A DNA stretch of 64,000 nt from Geopseudomonas sagittaria (lineage in GTDB: Bacteria > Pseudomonadota > Gammaproteobacteria > Pseudomonadales > Pseudomonadaceae): NCBI RefSeq assembly GCF_900115715.1, contig NZ_FOXM01000014.1, positions 1 to 64,000 on the forward strand. Reading direction: 5' to 3'. Both the position numbers and the translations under genes were made by a program. Of the stretch, positions 9,119 through 18,360 are shown piece by piece. Within the stretch, counting starts at the first letter, position 1, and each line of letters opens with the position of its first letter. Under the pieces are notes generated by a model, which saw only the letters and a list, made by a program, of their open reading frames with translations, had not been told where the DNA came from and did no database searches.

Positions 9119-10564
9119 ATGCTCGATCTTCTCAACGACCTGCTCTGGAGCAAGGTCCTCATCGTCGCCCTGGTCGGTATCGGCCTGTTCCTCACCCTGC
9201 GTTCGTCGGTGGTGCAGCTGCGCTACTTCGGCGACATGTTCAAGATCTTCGCCAGCGCCACCCAGCGCAAGGAAGGCCAGCTCAGCTCGTTCCAGGCGCT
9301 GATGCTCAGCGTCGCCGGCCGCGTCGGCGCCGGCAACATCGCCGGGGTGGCGGTGGCGATCATGCTCGGCGGACCCGGCGCGATCTTCTGGATGTGGGTG
9401 GTCGCCCTGCTCGGCATGGCCACCAGCTACTTCGAGTGCTCGCTGGCGCAGCTGTACAAGCGCCGCAGCGCCGACGGCACCTATCGCGGCGGCCCGGCCT
9501 TCTACATCCTCCACGGCCTCGGCCAGCGCTGGATGGCGGTGCTGTTCTCGGTACTGCTGCTGGTGACCTTCGGCTTCGGCTTCAACGCCCTGCAGTCCTT
9601 CACCGTGGCCAGTTCGATGCACGACGCCTTCGGCGTGCCGACCATCGTCAGCGGCGCGGTCCTCGCCGCGGTCATGGCACTGATCATCTTCGGCGGCATC
9701 AAGCGCATCGCCAGCATGGCCGACGTGCTGGTGCCGATCATGGCGGTGTCCTACATCGGCATGGCGCTGTTCGTGGTCGGCAGCAACATCAGTGAAGTGC
9801 CGGCGACCCTGGCGCTGATCGTCAAGAGCGCCTTCGGCCTCGAGGAAGCCTTCGCCGGCAGCGTCGGCGCGGCGATCCTGATGGGCGTCAAGCGTGGTCT
9901 TTTCTCCAACGAGGCGGGCCTGGGCAGCGCGCCCAACGTCGCCGCGGTGGCCGAGGTGCCGCACCCGGCCTCCCAGGGCATCGTCCAGGCGCTCAGCGTG
10001 TTCATCGACACCATCCTGGTGTGCACCAGCACCGCGCTGATCATCCTGCTCTCCGGCGTCTACCAGCCGGGCACCGAGATGGCCGGCGTGGTACTGACCC
10101 AGACCGCCCTGGCCGCCCTGGTCGGCGAGTGGGGACGGATCTTCGTCAGCACCGCACTGCTGCTGTTCGTGTTCACCACCCTGGTCTACAACTACTACCT
10201 CGGCGAGAACGCGCTGGGCTTCTTCAGCCAGAAGCCGGCGCTGGTCAAGGCTTACCGCGCCCTGGTGATCGCCCTGGTGCTGTGGGGCTCGGTGCAGGAC
10301 CTGTCCACCGTGTTCGCCTTCGCCGACGTGACCATGGGCCTGCTGGCGCTGGTCAACCTGGTGGCCCTGGCACTGCTGTACAAGACCGGCCTGCGCCTGA
10401 TGCGCGACTACGACGCGCAGGTCAAGGCCGGCGTCGAGCAGCCGGTGTTCGACCGTCGCCAGTTCGCCGACCTCGACCTCGACCAGGCCGCCTGGCCGCT
10501 GCCCACGGCCAGCGCGCCGACCGCCAGCGCCGCTCCGGCCAACGCCGCCGCCCAGCGGAGCTGA
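9119..10564 (+). CDS. Sodium:alanine symporter family (AGCS) amino-acid transporter
   Basis: A 481-residue inner-membrane protein with about ten or more hydrophobic helices. It has the AGCS signatures GRVGAGNIAGVAVAI and KRGLFSNEAGLGSAPN. Family members import alanine or glycine, and sometimes glutamine, with sodium. The C-terminus ends in an Ala/Pro/Thr-rich tail. ATG at 9119 follows AGAGAGG, and an in-frame upstream ATG at 9047 lacks a ribosome-binding site. It is divergent from an XRE regulator and followed by a strong terminator. The nearby asparaginase, glutaminase and aspartase suggest an amide or small neutral amino acid as substrate, but this is inference. Confidence 0.9.
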   Translation: MLDLLNDLLWSKVLIVALVGIGLFLTLRSSVVQLRYFGDMFKIFASATQRKEGQLSSFQALMLSVAGRVGAGNIAGVAVAIMLGGPGAIFWMWVVALLGMATSYFECSLAQLYKRRSADGTYRGGPAFYILHGLGQRWMAVLFSVLLLVTFGFGFNALQSFTVASSMHDAFGVPTIVSGAVLAAVMALIIFGGIKRIASMADVLVPIMAVSYIGMALFVVGSNISEVPATLALIVKSAFGLEEAFAGSVGAAILMGVKRGLFSNEAGLGSAPNVAAVAEVPHPASQGIVQALSVFIDTILVCTSTALIILLSGVYQPGTEMAGVVLTQTALAALVGEWGRIFVSTALLLFVFTTLVYNYYLGENALGFFSQKPALVKAYRALVIALVLWGSVQDLSTVFAFADVTMGLLALVNLVALALLYKTGLRLMRDYDAQVKAGVEQPVFDRRQFADLDLDQAAWPLPTASAPTASAAPANAAAQRS

Positions 10565-10569
10565 GTCAT

Positions 10570-10593
10570 CCGGCCGGCAGCCGCTGCCGGCCG
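10570..10593 (+). terminator. GC-rich hairpin just after the symporter gene
   Basis: CGGCCGGCAG at 10571-10580 pairs with CTGCCGGCCG at 10584-10593, followed by TCCTTT. It is the first of two hairpins downstream of the gene. Confidence 0.5.
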
Positions 10594-10606
10594 TCCTTTA
10601 CGGGTC

Positions 10607-10658
10607 CCCGCTGGCCACCTTGTTGTCGGCAGCCTTAGCGGCCAGCGGGCCTTTTTTA
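10607..10658 (+). terminator. Rho-independent terminator after the AGCS symporter gene
   Basis: CCCGCTGGCC (10607-10616) pairs with GGCCAGCGGG (10641-10650) and is followed by CCTTTTTT. It ends the symporter transcript ahead of the binding-protein gene at 10681. Confidence 0.8.
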
Positions 10659-10680
10659 CACTCTCTGCGAAGAACTCACC

Positions 10681-11442
10681 ATGCCGAAGACCTTAGGCCG
10701 GCTCCTGCTGCTCGCCCTGTTGCTGGGCACCAGCGCCGCCAGCGCCGAACTCCCCGCCGGTTACCGCATCAACCTGCTGACCGAGAACTTCCCGCCCTTC
10801 AACATGGCCGCCAACGGGCGCAACTTCGCCCGCGACGCCAAGATCGAGGGCCTGTCCACCGCGCTGGTGCGCGAGATGTTCCGCCGCGCCGACCTCGACT
10901 ACAGCCTGACCCTGCACTTCCCCTGGGATCGCATCTACCGCCAGGCCCTGGAGACTCCCGGCTACGGGCTGTTCTCCACCTCCCGCCTGGCCGAGCGCGA
11001 GGCACTGTTCCAGTGGGTCGGGCCGATCGCCGAGTACGACAGCGTGCTGGTCGCCGCCCCCGGCCGCCGCTTCGAGCTGAACAGCCTCGAGCAGGCCCGC
11101 GCCTACCGCATCGGCGCCTACAAGAACGCCGCGGTCAGCCAGCACCTGCAAAGCCGCAACATCAGCGCCATCGACACGCTGAGCGACCAGGGCAACATCG
11201 ACAAGCTGCTGCGCGGGCAGATCGACCTGTGGGCCACCTCCGCCCCGGTCTGGCAGCATCACGCCCGCGCCGCCGCCGCCGAGGGCCTGCACGAGGTGCT
11301 CAAGTTCCACAGCGACCCGCTGTACCTGGCCCTGCACAAGGACACCCCCGACGAGGTGGTGCAGCGCCTGCAGCGCGCGCTCGACGAACTGCGCCGCGAC
11401 GGCTGGAGTGCCTGCACCGCTCAGCCGCAGCTGTGCCAGTAA
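10681..11442 (+). CDS. Periplasmic amino-acid-binding-like protein (SBP family 3)
   Basis: A 253-residue protein with an N-terminal signal peptide (hydrophobic to about residue 21, cleavage near ASA-E). It has a solute-binding family 3 fold: LLTENFPPFNM near the start of the mature protein, then an interdomain region and a YKNAAVSQHL segment. No ABC permease or ATPase is adjacent, so it is an orphan periplasmic sensor or binding protein. The ligand is unknown. It lies immediately downstream of the symporter terminator and upstream of the asparaginase gene. Confidence 0.78.
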   Translation: MPKTLGRLLLLALLLGTSAASAELPAGYRINLLTENFPPFNMAANGRNFARDAKIEGLSTALVREMFRRADLDYSLTLHFPWDRIYRQALETPGYGLFSTSRLAEREALFQWVGPIAEYDSVLVAAPGRRFELNSLEQARAYRIGAYKNAAVSQHLQSRNISAIDTLSDQGNIDKLLRGQIDLWATSAPVWQHHARAAAAEGLHEVLKFHSDPLYLALHKDTPDEVVQRLQRALDELRRDGWSACTAQPQLCQ

Positions 11443-11560
11443 ACCTGGGCCAGTAAATCCGACGCGGGGCAGCACAGCCTGCTAACGGCTAGCTGCCGCC
11501 TCGCCGCTCATGCTGCGACAATCCCGATCTTTCGTTGACGCGCGCCCAGGAGTCGATGCC

Positions 11561-12553
11561 ATGAACGCCCCCCACAAGCTGCTGGTGCTCTACACCGGCG
11601 GCACCATCGGCATGCAGATGAGCGCGGACGGCCTGGTGCCGGCCGCCGGCTTCGAGGCGCGCCTGCGCGCCGAGCAGGCGGCCCACCCCGAGCGCCCGGC
11701 GCCGGCCTGGGTGTTCCGCGAGCTCGCGCCGCCGATCGACAGCGCCAACATGAACCAGGGCCACTGGCTGGCGATGCGCGACGCCATCGTCGCCGCGGTC
11801 GAGGAGGACGGCTGCGACGCCGTGCTGCTGCTGCACGGCACCGACACCCTGGCCTACAGCGCGGCGGCGCTGTCGTTCCTGCTGCTCGGCCTGAACCTGC
11901 CGGTGCTGCTCACCGGCTCGATGCAGCCGGCCGGGGTGCCCGGCAGCGACGCCTGGGCCAACCTGTTCGGCGCCCTCGCCGCACTGGCGCGTGGCGTCGC
12001 CCCCGGCGTGCACCTGTACTTCGCCGGCCGCCTGTTGCACGGCGCGCGCGCCAGCAAGCTGCGCAGCGAAGCCTTCGACGCCTTCGCCGAGGTCGCCCGC
12101 CCGCGCCACGGCGAGGCCGCCGGCGCCCTGCCCGCCGCCCTCACCTGGCGCCAGCGCCGGCAGCCGGCGAATGTCGCCGTGCTGCCGGTGTTCCCCGGCC
12201 TGCAGGCCGCCCACCTGCAGGCGCTGCTCGCCAGCGGCGTGCAGGCCCTGCTGCTGGAGTGCTACGGCAGCGGCACCGGCCCGTCCGACGACGAGGCGCT
12301 GCTCGCCGCGCTGCGCGAGGCGCATGCGCGCGGCGTGGTGCTGGCGGCGATCAGCCAGTGCGCCGAGGGCCACGTCGAGTTCGGCGTCTACGCCGCCGGC
12401 AGCCGCCTGGCCGCCTGCGGCCTGGTCAGCGGCGGCGGCATGAGCCGCGAGGCGGCGCTGGCCAAGCTGTTCGCCCTGCTCGGCGCAGGCCTGAGTCAGG
12501 CTGAGGTGGAGCGCTGGTTCGCCCGCGATCTGTGCGGCGAGCTGCGCGACTGA
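11561..12553 (+). CDS. ansA: Type I (cytosolic) L-asparaginase
   Basis: A 330-residue enzyme hydrolysing asparagine to aspartate and ammonia. Both catalytic threonine motifs are visible: TGGTIG at residues 12-17 and HGTDTL at 92-97. There is no signal peptide, which fits the cytosolic type I class and not the periplasmic type II. The ATG at 11561 has AGGAG at 11549; an in-frame ATG at 11510 has none. Its product aspartate is the substrate of AspA at 6.6 kb. The gene is convergent with glutaminase. Confidence 0.9.
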   Translation: MNAPHKLLVLYTGGTIGMQMSADGLVPAAGFEARLRAEQAAHPERPAPAWVFRELAPPIDSANMNQGHWLAMRDAIVAAVEEDGCDAVLLLHGTDTLAYSAAALSFLLLGLNLPVLLTGSMQPAGVPGSDAWANLFGALAALARGVAPGVHLYFAGRLLHGARASKLRSEAFDAFAEVARPRHGEAAGALPAALTWRQRRQPANVAVLPVFPGLQAAHLQALLASGVQALLLECYGSGTGPSDDEALLAALREAHARGVVLAAISQCAEGHVEFGVYAAGSRLAACGLVSGGGMSREAALAKLFALLGAGLSQAEVERWFARDLCGELRD

Positions 12554-12566
12554 TCCCCCTCGATGA

Positions 12567-12586
12567 GGGCGGCGCGACCGCCGCCC
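12567..12586. terminator. Hairpin between convergent ansA and glutaminase genes
   Basis: GGGCGGCG (12567-12574), loop CGAC, then CGCCGCCC (12579-12586). It lies in the 41-bp gap between two convergent genes. Only CCCTTT follows, so efficiency is uncertain. Confidence 0.45.
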
Positions 12587-12594
12587 CACGCCCT

Positions 12595-13503
12595 TTAGAA
12601 CACCGACCAGCCGATCCGCTCACTAAGCTTCTCCAGCGCCGCCATGCCGGCCAGCGAGTTGCCCGAGGCGTTCAGTTCCGGCGACCACACGCACACCACA
12701 AAGCGCCCCGGCACCACCGCGACCAGGCCGCCGCCGACGCCGCTCTTGCCCGGCAGGCCGACCCGGTAGGCGAAGCTGCCGGCCTCGTCGTACAGCCCGC
12801 TGGTGGCCATCACCGCGTTGACCTGGCGGGTCTGCTGCGCCGTCAGCACCTGCTCGCCGCCGTGCGGGCAGACGCCCTGGTTGGCGAGGAAGCCGCAGGC
12901 GCGGGCCAGATCCACGCAGCTCATCGCCAGCGCGCAGTTGTGGAAGTAGCTGCGCAGCACCGCCTCCACCTCGTTGTCGAAGTTGCCGAACGACTGCATC
13001 AGGTAGGCCATCGCCGCGTTGCGCGCGCGGTGCTGGTATTCGGAGTCGGCCACCTTGGCGTCGGAGACGACGTGCGGGTTGCCGGACAGGCGGCGGACGA
13101 AGTCGCGCATCGACAGCGCCGGCGCGGCGAAGCGCGACTGGTTGAGGTCGCTGATCACCAGGGCGCCGGCGTTGATGAACGGGTTGCGCGGCTTGCCACG
13201 CTCCAGCTCCAGCTGCACCAGCGAGTTGAACGGCTGGCCGGACGGCTCGTGGCCGAGGCGCTGCCAGATCGCCTCGCCGGAATGCTGGATGGCCTGGACC
13301 AGGGCGAACACCTTGGAAATGCTCTGGATGGAAAACGCCGTATCGGCAGCGCCGGCGCTGTACAGCTGGCCGTCCACGCCGTACACGGCGATGCCCAGCT
13401 GGTTGCCCGGCACGCTGGCCAGTGCGGGGATGTAGTCGGCTACCTTGCCCTGCCCGAGCAGCGGGCGGACCTCGTCGAGAATCTCGTTCAACAGCTGTTG
13501 CAT
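12595..13503 (-). CDS. glsA: Glutaminase (serine-type GlsA/GlsB family)
   Basis: A 302-residue glutaminase converting glutamine to glutamate and ammonia. It belongs to the beta-lactamase-fold family; the SxxK catalytic pair is S61 and K64 in SIQSISKVF, and [10 protein letters not shown] and [16 protein letters not shown] motifs match. Length is typical (about 300-310). It is convergent with ansA, and together with aspA and codA it forms an ammonia-releasing neighbourhood. Whether the enzyme is the GlsA1 or GlsA2/GlsB paralogue cannot be said from sequence alone. Confidence 0.93.
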   Translation of the reverse strand: MQQLLNEILDEVRPLLGQGKVADYIPALASVPGNQLGIAVYGVDGQLYSAGAADTAFSIQSISKVFALVQAIQHSGEAIWQRLGHEPSGQPFNSLVQLELERGKPRNPFINAGALVISDLNQSRFAAPALSMRDFVRRLSGNPHVVSDAKVADSEYQHRARNAAMAYLMQSFGNFDNEVEAVLRSYFHNCALAMSCVDLARACGFLANQGVCPHGGEQVLTAQQTRQVNAVMATSGLYDEAGSFAYRVGLPGKSGVGGGLVAVVPGRFVVCVWSPELNASGNSLAGMAALEKLSERIGWSVF

Positions 13504-13690
13504 GACCGGCGCACACTCGTGCAGTGGGGAGGAAAATAGACGTCCTCATCTACCCGCAAGAGCACGGCCGGCGAGCCCTTTCCGGTAAAAAAACCTGGCC
13601 GCCAGTCGGTCGGCAACCCCCCCTCGCCGCAGCCCCGCCGACAATGCGCTATGGTCCTGTACAGGCCCTGCGCACTTGCCGGAGAACGTC

Positions 13691-14116
13691 ATGCGCCGTC
13701 CATTGCACTTCCTGCCACTCCTGTCCCTTCTCCTCCTGCTCGGCGCCTGCGCCAACCGCCTGCCGCCGCACGACCCGCAGCAGGCGTGGATCGACCTGCA
13801 CGGCGCCCCGGGCAGCCAGGTCGGTGCCGACAGCCTGAACGACCGGCACTGGCCCGACCGCCGCTACTTCCAGGTCAGTCCCGGCGAGCACCGCCTGCAG
13901 ACGCGGGTGGGTTTCGAGGTGTCGAGCAGCAACCTCGGCCGCACCGACGCGGAGGTCTGGCGCACCTGCATTGTGCAGGTCGACTACGACGGCTTCGCCG
14001 CCGGCCAGCGCTACCAGCTGGAAGCCCGCCCGTACGGCTTTCGCGCCATGGCCCGGCTGCGCGACAGCAGCGGCCAGGTGGTGGCCCGTGGCCGGCTGGT
14101 GCGTTGCGGGATCTAG
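13691..14116 (+). CDS. Small lipoprotein, paralogue of the gene at 15594
   Basis: A 141-residue predicted lipoprotein. The signal sequence ends in the lipobox LLGAC with C20, and the mature part carries DPQQAWIDL, RRYFQVSPGEHRLQ and DYDGFAAGQRYQLEA. The same blocks recur in the protein encoded at 15594-16007, so the two are paralogues. ATG at 13691 is chosen because GGAG is placed 6 nt upstream, ahead of an in-frame ATG at 13676. The beta-rich pattern resembles small envelope proteins of unknown role. Function not recognised. Confidence 0.75.
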   Translation: MRRPLHFLPLLSLLLLLGACANRLPPHDPQQAWIDLHGAPGSQVGADSLNDRHWPDRRYFQVSPGEHRLQTRVGFEVSSSNLGRTDAEVWRTCIVQVDYDGFAAGQRYQLEARPYGFRAMARLRDSSGQVVARGRLVRCGI

Positions 14117-14169
14117 TGCGTGATTCAGGAACCGGCGGGAGCGGTTGACCGCGCCCCCGCCGCGCCGGC

Positions 14170-14385
14170 TCAGCTGCCGACGATGCGGAAACCGACCTTG
14201 ATGCTCACCTGGTAGTGGCCGACCTTGCCGTTGGTGATATGGCCGCGGGTTTCCACCACCTCGAACCAGTCCATGTTGTGTACGGTCTTGGCCGCTTCGG
14301 CCAAGGCGTTGTTGATCGCGTCCTCGATGCTGACGCGCGACGAACCGACCAGCTCGATCTTCTTGTAGACGTGGTTATCCGACAT
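14170..14385 (-). CDS. Dodecin, flavin-binding protein
   Basis: A 71-residue protein matching dodecins, small proteins that form hollow dodecamers storing or buffering flavins. Typical features are VYKKIELVGSS at the N-terminus and W40 in NMDWFEVVETRG, the tryptophan that stacks on the isoalloxazine ring. The C-terminal strand GHYQVSIKVGFRI also fits. ATG at 14385 has AGGAG about 10 nt upstream. A longer in-frame start exists but would add over 50 residues not found in the family. Confidence 0.92.
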   Translation of the reverse strand: MSDNHVYKKIELVGSSRVSIEDAINNALAEAAKTVHNMDWFEVVETRGHITNGKVGHYQVSIKVGFRIVGS

Positions 14386-14419
14386 GACGGCGCTCCTTTG
14401 CGCAGGGGTCTCCTCAACG

Positions 14420-15478
14420 CTAGTCAAGCCTGGGCGGTCCGGCAAATCCGGTGCCCGCCTGCAGTGCGACCAAGGCGCGCCGGCGCTCTTCCTCCGCCAG
14501 ACCGGCCAGCTCGCCGACCCGGGCGTAGAAGCGCCGCCAGTCGCCGCCACTCTCGCGAAACAGCGCGGCGAAGGCCGGCACCCACTGCTCGTAGAGGCCG
14601 AACGGCAGCAGGCGGGCGTTGTTCAGCGGGCGGGCGAACCAGCCATCGAAGCGCCCGTCGCCCTGCCAGGAGCCATCGCGCAGGACGGCATAGTCGCGGC
14701 GCAGGCGCTGGAACTCGGCCTGCTTGGCCTCACGCAGCACCTCCACCGCCAGCGGCTGGGCATAGAGCTGTTGCAGACGCGCGCGACTGGCCAGCACCAG
14801 TTCGACGAACTGCTCGCGCTGGCGCGCCAGGTGCGGCGCCGGCGGCGGCAGACCGTGGCGGCGGCGCCACTGGCGCAGGCCCTCCTCCTCGACGAAGCGG
14901 GCGAAGGACTCGTTGAAGGCGGTGTCGCCCGGCAGGTACAGGCGCTGGTGAGCCAGCTCGTGGAAGATCAGCCCGGCCAGGCGCTCGTCGCTCCAGGCCA
15001 GCATGCCGCCCAGCAGCGGGTCGTCGAACCAGCCGAGGGTGGAATAGGCCGCGACCCCGGCCACCTCGGTGTCCAGCCCCTGCACCCGCAGCAGCGCGGC
15101 GGCGCCGCGGGCGCGCTGTTCGTCGAAGTAGCCGCGATAGGCCACGCAGCCGGCGATGGGGAAGCAGTGGGTCAGCGGCTCCAGCGAGAACTCCGGCGTG
15201 GCGAACAGATTCCACACCACGTAGGGCCGCCCGAGGTCGGCGTACAGGCGGTAGCTGCGGTTGTCCGGCAGGGCCAGCCGGGTGCTGGCGAAGTCGCGGG
15301 CCGCCTGGGTGTGCTGCAGGCGCTGGCGCAGCTCGACCGGCTGCCGGGGATCGGCGAGCAGCGCGGCGACCGGCTGGCGGGCCTGCAGCAGCTGCCACTG
15401 GCCCCCGGCCAGCTGGGCGTAGTAGCCGAGGCTGGAACAGCCGGTGAGAAGGACGAGCAGGGGTAGCAGGCGCAGCAT
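14420..15478 (-). CDS. Putative metallo-aminopeptidase lipoprotein
   Basis: A 352-residue protein. The first 14 residues form a lipoprotein signal (LLVLLTGC, C14), placing it at the outer or inner membrane facing the periplasm. The zinc-binding HELAH motif is at 173-177 (LIFHELAHQRLYL), with FNESFARFVEEEG as the likely third-ligand segment. This pattern matches the 'predicted aminopeptidase' family (Pfam Aminopep, DUF2265-like) of proteobacteria. Activity is inferred from the motif only. The start at 15478 has a weak ribosome-binding site. It lies 34 bp upstream of dodecin on the same strand. Confidence 0.75.
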   Translation of the reverse strand: MLRLLPLLVLLTGCSSLGYYAQLAGGQWQLLQARQPVAALLADPRQPVELRQRLQHTQAARDFASTRLALPDNRSYRLYADLGRPYVVWNLFATPEFSLEPLTHCFPIAGCVAYRGYFDEQRARGAAALLRVQGLDTEVAGVAAYSTLGWFDDPLLGGMLAWSDERLAGLIFHELAHQRLYLPGDTAFNESFARFVEEEGLRQWRRRHGLPPPAPHLARQREQFVELVLASRARLQQLYAQPLAVEVLREAKQAEFQRLRRDYAVLRDGSWQGDGRFDGWFARPLNNARLLPFGLYEQWVPAFAALFRESGGDWRRFYARVGELAGLAEEERRRALVALQAGTGFAGPPRLD

Positions 15479-15593
15479 CGACAGGGAGCCCAGGCGAAAG
15501 TCGTTTCCCGGCAAGCTAACCGATAGCCCCACCTGCCGCCAGCCGCGCCGTGGCGCTATGCTGAACATTCACTCCCCCATTGCGGAGCCCGCC

Positions 15594-16007
15594 ATGCGCT
15601 CCCTCATCCTGCTGGCCGCCCTGGCGCTGCTCGGCGCCTGCGCCGGCCCCCTGCCCGCTCCCGACCCGCAGCAGGCGTGGATCGAGCTGCGCACCCAGCC
15701 CGGCGAACTGCTGATGGCCGAGAAGCTCGATGGCAAGCGCCTGGACGACGGCCGCTACTTCCAGGTCAGCCCCGGTGCCCACCGCCTGCAGGCCAGCTAC
15801 CGCTTCGAGGAGTACATCGGCTCGATGTTCGCCCGCGACCCGGTGTACATGCTCTGCTACCTGCGCCTGGACTACGCCGGCTTCGCCGCCGGCCAGCGCT
15901 ACCGCCTCGAAGCCCGCCACCAGCTGCTGCGCACCGAGTCCTGGCTCAGCGACGCCAGCGGCAAGCGCCTGGCCGAAGGCCAGGAGTGGCACTGCATCAG
16001 CCAGTGA
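15594..16007 (+). CDS. Small lipoprotein, paralogue of the gene at 13691
   Basis: A 137-residue predicted lipoprotein with lipobox LLGAC (C16). It shares DPQQAWIEL, GRYFQVSPGAHRLQ and DYAGFAAGQRYRLEA with the 13691-14116 product. The central part differs (EYIGSMFARDP against SSNLGRTDAEV). ATG at 15594 follows GGAG by 10 nt. The two paralogues are separated by dodecin and the aminopeptidase-like gene on the opposite strand. Function not recognised. Confidence 0.75.
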   Translation: MRSLILLAALALLGACAGPLPAPDPQQAWIELRTQPGELLMAEKLDGKRLDDGRYFQVSPGAHRLQASYRFEEYIGSMFARDPVYMLCYLRLDYAGFAAGQRYRLEARHQLLRTESWLSDASGKRLAEGQEWHCISQ

Positions 16008-16101
16008 GCCGCAGCGCCCCTCCCGCCTGCGGGAGACGACTGCCGGGACGCAGGAGGTAGGGCGACGCAGGATGCTCAAGCCGAGTGACCGGGGGTGAGG
16101 G

Positions 16102-16995
16102 CTAAACCGCCAGCTCCGCGCGCAGCCACTCGGCCAGCTCGACCGCGCGGCGGTCAGCGCCGCGCGCCGGCACCCACAGCGCCAGGCGCGCCGGGGTTTC
16201 GACGAAGCCCCAGGGCGCCTCCAGCCGCCCGGCGGCCAGGTCGTCGGCCACCAAGAGCTGCGGCGCGATGGCCACGCCGAGGCCGGCCACCGCCGCTTCC
16301 AGCAGGTAGTAGAGATGCTCGAAGCCCTGGCCGAGGACCAGCCCGGCCGGATCGAGCTGCTGCCCCCGCGCCCACTGCGGCCAGGCCTGCGGCCGCGACA
16401 CCGTGTGCAGCAGCGGCTCGCCGAGCAGCGCGCCGGCCGGCGCCTCGCGCAGCGCGGCGTAGCGCGCATGGCGGGCGGACAGCACCGGGCCGATGCGCTC
16501 CACCGCCAGCTCGAACACCTGCATGTCCGCCGGCCACGGCGGCGCGGCGAACCACAGGGTGGCGTCCAGCCCCGGCCGGCGCGGATCCAGCTCGCCCTCG
16601 CTGGCGGAGAGCTGCAGGCGCAGCTGCGGCAGGTCGCGCTGCAGGCGGTCGAGGCGCGGGATGAACCAGCGCGCCAGCAGGCTGCCCGGGCAGCCGAGCA
16701 CGAACGGCGCCTGCGCGCGGCCCTCGCGCAGCTCGGCGCACACGCTGCGCAGTTCGTCGAAGGCCGCCGCGGCGACCGCGCTCAGGCGCTGGCCGGCATC
16801 GGTGAGTTTCAGGCCGCGTCCGTCCTTGGCCAGCAGGGCCACGCCGAGGTGTTCCTCCAGCGCCCGCAGCTGGCGGCTCACCGCGCCGTGGGTGACGTGC
16901 AGTTCCTCGGCCGCACGGCTGACACTGCCCAGCCGCGCGGTGGCTTCGAAGGCGCGCAGGGCGTTCAGCGGCGGCAGATCGCGGGGCTGGCTCAT
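16102..16995 (-). CDS. trpI: LysR-family activator of trpBA
   Basis: A 297-residue LysR regulator; P. aeruginosa TrpI, recalled at 295 residues, is divergent from trpBA in the same way. The HTH lies in [29 protein letters not shown] (about residues 22-50, quoted in part: [12 protein letters not shown]), a GcvA/TrpI-like signature. TrpI activates trpBA when indoleglycerol phosphate accumulates. ATG at 16995 is preceded by AGGAAA; an upstream in-frame start would give an unsupported extension. The intergenic gap to trpB is 135 bp. Confidence 0.92.
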   Translation of the reverse strand: MSQPRDLPPLNALRAFEATARLGSVSRAAEELHVTHGAVSRQLRALEEHLGVALLAKDGRGLKLTDAGQRLSAVAAAAFDELRSVCAELREGRAQAPFVLGCPGSLLARWFIPRLDRLQRDLPQLRLQLSASEGELDPRRPGLDATLWFAAPPWPADMQVFELAVERIGPVLSARHARYAALREAPAGALLGEPLLHTVSRPQAWPQWARGQQLDPAGLVLGQGFEHLYYLLEAAVAGLGVAIAPQLLVADDLAAGRLEAPWGFVETPARLALWVPARGADRRAVELAEWLRAELAV

Positions 16996-17020
16996 CTGTG
17001 AGTTTTCCTGACAGGTTGCG

Positions 17021-17033
17021 GCGATCTTATCGC
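17021..17033. promoter_or_regulatory. Short palindrome in the trpI-trpB gap
   Basis: GCGAT, CTT, ATCGC is a perfect inverted repeat 26 bp from the trpI start and about 98 bp from trpB. It is a possible TrpI contact site; no further evidence. Confidence 0.35.
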
Positions 17034-17130
17034 TTTTCCGCCGACGCGCCATTGGTTAGTTTGTCGCCATCGGCAAGACTTGCCCGCAGCCGCCCCAGGC
17101 GCCTGCCCTCGCCCCCTACAGGAGCACCGC

Positions 17131-18360
17131 ATGACCCAGACCTATTCCCACGGCCCCGACCAGCGCGGGCTGTTCGGCCCGTTCGGCGGCCAGTTCGTCG
17201 CCGAAACCCTGATGCCGCTGATCAACGACCTGGCCGCCGAGTACGAGAAGGCCAAGAAGGACCCGGCGTTCCTCGCGGAGCTGGCCTACTTCCAGCGCGA
17301 CTACATCGGCCGCCCGAGCCCGCTGTACTTCGCCGAGCGCCTCACCGAGCACTGCGGCGGCGCGAAGATCTACCTCAAGCGCGAGGAGCTGAACCACACC
17401 GGCGCGCACAAGATCAACAACTGCATCGGCCAGATCCTGCTGGCCCGACGCATGGGCAAGAAGCGCATCATCGCCGAGACCGGCGCCGGCATGCACGGCG
17501 TGGCCAGCGCCACCGTGGCCGCGCGCTTCGGCCTCGAGTGCGTGGTGTACATGGGCACCACCGACATCGACCGCCAGCAGGCCAACGTCTTCCGCATGAA
17601 GCTGCTCGGCGCCAAGGTGATCCCGGTCACCGCCGGCACCGGCACCCTCAAGGACGCCATGAACGAGGCGCTGCGCGACTGGGTGACCAACGTCCACGAC
17701 ACCTTCTACCTGATCGGCACCGCCGCCGGCCCGCACCCCTACCCGGCCATGGTCCGCGACTTCCAGTCGGTGATCGGCCGCGAGACCCGCGCGCAGATGC
17801 TCGAGCACGAAGGCCGCCTGCCCGACTCGCTGGTCGCCTGCATCGGCGGCGGCTCCAACGCCATCGGCCTGTTCCACGAATTCCTCGACGAGCCGAGCGT
17901 GCAGATCGTTGGCGTCGAGGCCGCCGGCCACGGCATCGACACCGGCAAGCACGCCGCCAGCATGGCCGGCGGCGCGCCGGGCGTGCTGCACGGCAACCGC
18001 ACCTACCTGCTGCAGGACGCCGACGGCCAGATCACCGACGCCCACTCGATCTCCGCCGGCCTCGACTACCCCGGCGTCGGCCCCGAGCACGCCTGGCTGC
18101 ACAAGGTCGGCCGCGTCGAGTACGTGCCGATCACCGACGACGAAGCCATGCAGGCGTTCCAGCAGTGCTGCCGCCTGGAAGGCATCATCCCGGCGCTGGA
18201 GTCGTCCCACGCCCTGGCCGAAGCCTTCAAGCGCGCGCCGAGCCTGCCCAAGGACCACCTGATGGTGGTCAACCTGTCCGGCCGCGGCGACAAGGACATG
18301 CAGACCGTCATGCACTACCTGAACCTGGATGAACAAGCCGCCGAGGAGACCCGCGCATGA
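17131..18360 (+). CDS. trpB: Tryptophan synthase beta subunit
   Basis: A 409-residue PLP enzyme condensing indole with serine to give tryptophan, acting in the alpha2-beta2 complex. The PLP lysine is K94 in [11 protein letters not shown] and the phosphate-binding loop GGGSNAIG is present. Length is typical. ATG at 17131 follows AGGAG. Its stop overlaps trpA (ATGA at 18357). Divergent trpI indicates indoleglycerol-phosphate-responsive activation, the known pseudomonad arrangement. Confidence 0.98.
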   Translation: MTQTYSHGPDQRGLFGPFGGQFVAETLMPLINDLAAEYEKAKKDPAFLAELAYFQRDYIGRPSPLYFAERLTEHCGGAKIYLKREELNHTGAHKINNCIGQILLARRMGKKRIIAETGAGMHGVASATVAARFGLECVVYMGTTDIDRQQANVFRMKLLGAKVIPVTAGTGTLKDAMNEALRDWVTNVHDTFYLIGTAAGPHPYPAMVRDFQSVIGRETRAQMLEHEGRLPDSLVACIGGGSNAIGLFHEFLDEPSVQIVGVEAAGHGIDTGKHAASMAGGAPGVLHGNRTYLLQDADGQITDAHSISAGLDYPGVGPEHAWLHKVGRVEYVPITDDEAMQAFQQCCRLEGIIPALESSHALAEAFKRAPSLPKDHLMVVNLSGRGDKDMQTVMHYLNLDEQAAEETRA

